From positions 1-8,025 of the forward strand of contig JAIORR010000163.1 of the NCBI GenBank assembly GCA_021108055.1: 8,025 nt of DNA. The letters run 5' to 3'. Position 1 is the first letter of the stretch. Each line of letters starts with the position of its first letter. Below are positions 6,805 to 8,025 of the stretch, piece after piece. The notes under the pieces were generated by a model. The model did no database searches. It saw only the letters and a list, made by a program, of their open reading frames with translations, and was not told where the DNA came from. Made by a program: the position numbers and the translations under genes. Source of the stretch: Candidatus Cloacimonadota bacterium (GTDB taxonomy: Bacteria > Cloacimonadota > Cloacimonadia > Cloacimonadales > TCS61).

Positions 6805-7215
6805 GTGAGAAAAAAGGTTGTTTTCATATTGTTCATTTTTTTATTATTCAGTGAGGTTTTCTGCATTTCAAGCAGTAAGTTGTTAAAACAGGAATTAGCA
6901 AGAAAAGAGTACCAGGTAAAAGTGTTAAAGAAAAGTTGTGAAAGACAGAAACTGAAATCTACTCTTACGAAAAAAGCTGACAAACTCTATGAGGAATATC
7001 AGGAATTAAAAGAAAGAAATAAGGAAAAAAGGCTGCATAAGAACATCGATAAAGCTTTCATCCTGTATCGGCTGGCTCTCAGTTTAAATGATCTGGAACA
7101 AAGCAAAAAGCAGCATGAGAGACAGGTTGAATCTCTTCAACTTACCCGTAAACAACTTGAATACCTCAAGGAAGAATTACATGACCTGAAACTGGAGTTG
7201 AAATATGAAAAATAA
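6805..7215 (+). CDS. Small exported coiled-coil protein of unknown function
   Basis: This 136-residue protein starts at GTG and has a clear signal peptide: MRKK, then a hydrophobic run to about residue 19. Cys20 is present, but the preceding EVF does not fit a lipobox, so a lipoprotein is doubtful. The remainder (about 25-136) is almost wholly charged alpha helix rich in Lys, Glu, Leu and Gln. It looks like a helical hairpin or coiled coil, loosely like the DUF4398 proteins often encoded next to OmpA-family genes. The end overlaps the next gene by 11 nt, so the two are translationally coupled. A periplasmic partner or spacer for the OmpA-like protein is an inference. I do not recognise a specific family. 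Confidence 0.85.
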   Translation: MRKKVVFILFIFLLFSEVFCISSSKLLKQELARKEYQVKVLKKSCERQKLKSTLTKKADKLYEEYQELKERNKEKRLHKNIDKAFILYRLALSLNDLEQSKKQHERQVESLQLTRKQLEYLKEELHDLKLELKYEK

Positions 7216-8025
7216 AATATTATTTGCTTTCCTGATATTTGTGATTTTTTATATGCATTGCTGGTCGGAAGAATTTACTATTGGAAAATTGAATGAATAT
7301 AAAAAAGAACTTGAAAAAACATATCAGGAATACTTGAATTCCGAGATCGCTCGTGAAGTAGATCTTTATCCGATAGTTCTTGCCAGGATCGATATGGCGA
7401 TAGAATTATATTCAGAAAAAATGTATTCTAAAGAAGCAATCGAAGAATTTGAAATGATCCAGCTTTTAACGGAAGCTGCAAAAATACAAATGGTGGCGGC
7501 AAAAAATTATGCAGTCAGTTTGGATGTTCAGAAAGAAGGCGAAGATATACTTCGAGAGATAAACAATATGAACGAAGAGATAAGCCGGATCAAACAGAAA
7601 ATGGCAAAAGATAAAGCTCTGCGCATTCAGAAAGATATGGAGAATAGATTCAATCAGCTTCAGAATGAGCTTATCAGTGTGAGAAGAGATGCTCGTGGAA
7701 CGATTATTTCTATGTCCAACATACTTTTTGATGTTGGAAAATCTTCTCTTACCTGCGATCTGAAGATCGCTTTGGCAAAGGTCGCCGGAATTCTTTTGAT
7801 CTATCGTGATACGAATGTAATCATAGAAGGACACACCGATAATACAGGCTCCGCCGAATTCAATCAGGTACTTTCGGAAGATAGAGCATTTAGTGTAAAA
7901 GAGTTTTTTATCGAACTTGGGTTAAGAAGGCATCGTCTGGAATCTGTGGGTTATGGTTTCCGGCAGCCTGTTGCAGATAATACAACCAAAGAAGGAAGAA
8001 GAAAGAACAGGCGGGTAGATATTAT
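7205..8025 (+). CDS. OmpA-family peptidoglycan-binding protein, cut at the right edge
   Basis: The first 273 codons of this gene are present and no stop is reached. Residues 1-21 form a signal peptide (MKNK, hydrophobic run, probable cut near Ser21). Residues about 28-105 are helical and resemble a DUF4398 or TPR-like helical hairpin. A coiled coil covers about 110-162. The C-terminal OmpA-like domain starts at ILFDVGKSSL (173-182) and contains GHTDNTG with Asp212, LSEDRA with Arg227, and KNRRVDI near the edge. Asp212 and Arg227 are 15 residues apart, as in the diaminopimelate-binding pair of known OmpA domains. The protein probably anchors the envelope to peptidoglycan from the periplasm or outer membrane. 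The domain is almost complete, so the true stop is probably just outside the window. ATG 7205 overlaps the preceding gene by 11 nt. A membrane beta-barrel is not evident. Confidence 0.92.
   Translation, partial: MKNKILFAFLIFVIFYMHCWSEEFTIGKLNEYKKELEKTYQEYLNSEIAREVDLYPIVLARIDMAIELYSEKMYSKEAIEEFEMIQLLTEAAKIQMVAAKNYAVSLDVQKEGEDILREINNMNEEISRIKQKMAKDKALRIQKDMENRFNQLQNELISVRRDARGTIISMSNILFDVGKSSLTCDLKIALAKVAGILLIYRDTNVIIEGHTDNTGSAEFNQVLSEDRAFSVKEFFIELGLRRHRLESVGYGFRQPVADNTTKEGRRKNRRVDI

Noticed and set aside
6862..6867. Lipobox at Cys20 of the small exported protein
   Set aside because: The residues before the cysteine (Glu-Val-Phe) do not fit the small-residue requirement at -1.
7466..7834. 122-codon open frame on the minus strand
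   Set aside because: It is antisense to the OmpA-family gene, which has clear family motifs; the antisense translation shows nothing recognisable.

Overview
The window is an AT-rich bacterial segment with all genes on the + strand. Five genes are complete or nearly so, and a sixth is cut by the right edge. Signal peptides, an OmpA-type peptidoglycan-binding domain and a large beta-propeller sensor kinase point to a Gram-negative, double-membrane organism. The propeller kinase, low G+C and a complete selenium gene set are reminiscent of the Bacteroidetes/FCB side of the tree (Cloacimonadota-like lineages, for example). That placement is an inference from gene style; no taxonomic marker is present.

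Layout: positions 1-238 are non-coding, with two inverted repeats and a possible promoter. Positions 239-3445 encode a membrane histidine kinase with a signal peptide, 14 propeller blades, a Y_Y_Y domain, one membrane helix and a kinase core. It has no receiver or DNA-binding domain, and no response regulator lies beside it. Positions 3582-6742 hold a selenium cluster in the order selA, yedF, selD. Positions 6805-8025 hold two overlapping envelope genes: a small exported coiled-coil protein and an OmpA-family protein that runs off the window.

The main point is selD. Its real start is ATG 5708, not the TTG at 5774. The first 22 codons contain an in-frame UGA (5747-5749) exactly where the catalytic cysteine of selenophosphate synthetase belongs. 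A GC-rich hairpin with an AGUUG loop (5766-5782) lies 16 nt past the UGA, a good match to a bacterial SECIS element. Read through, selD gives a normal-length 344-residue selenoprotein.

The three selenium genes work together: SelD makes selenophosphate, SelA uses it to convert Ser-tRNA(Sec) to Sec-tRNA(Sec), and YedF is a selenium-associated sulfurtransferase-like protein. Because SelD itself needs selenocysteine, the pathway depends on its own product. selB and the tRNA(Sec) gene are not in this window and must be elsewhere if the system works.
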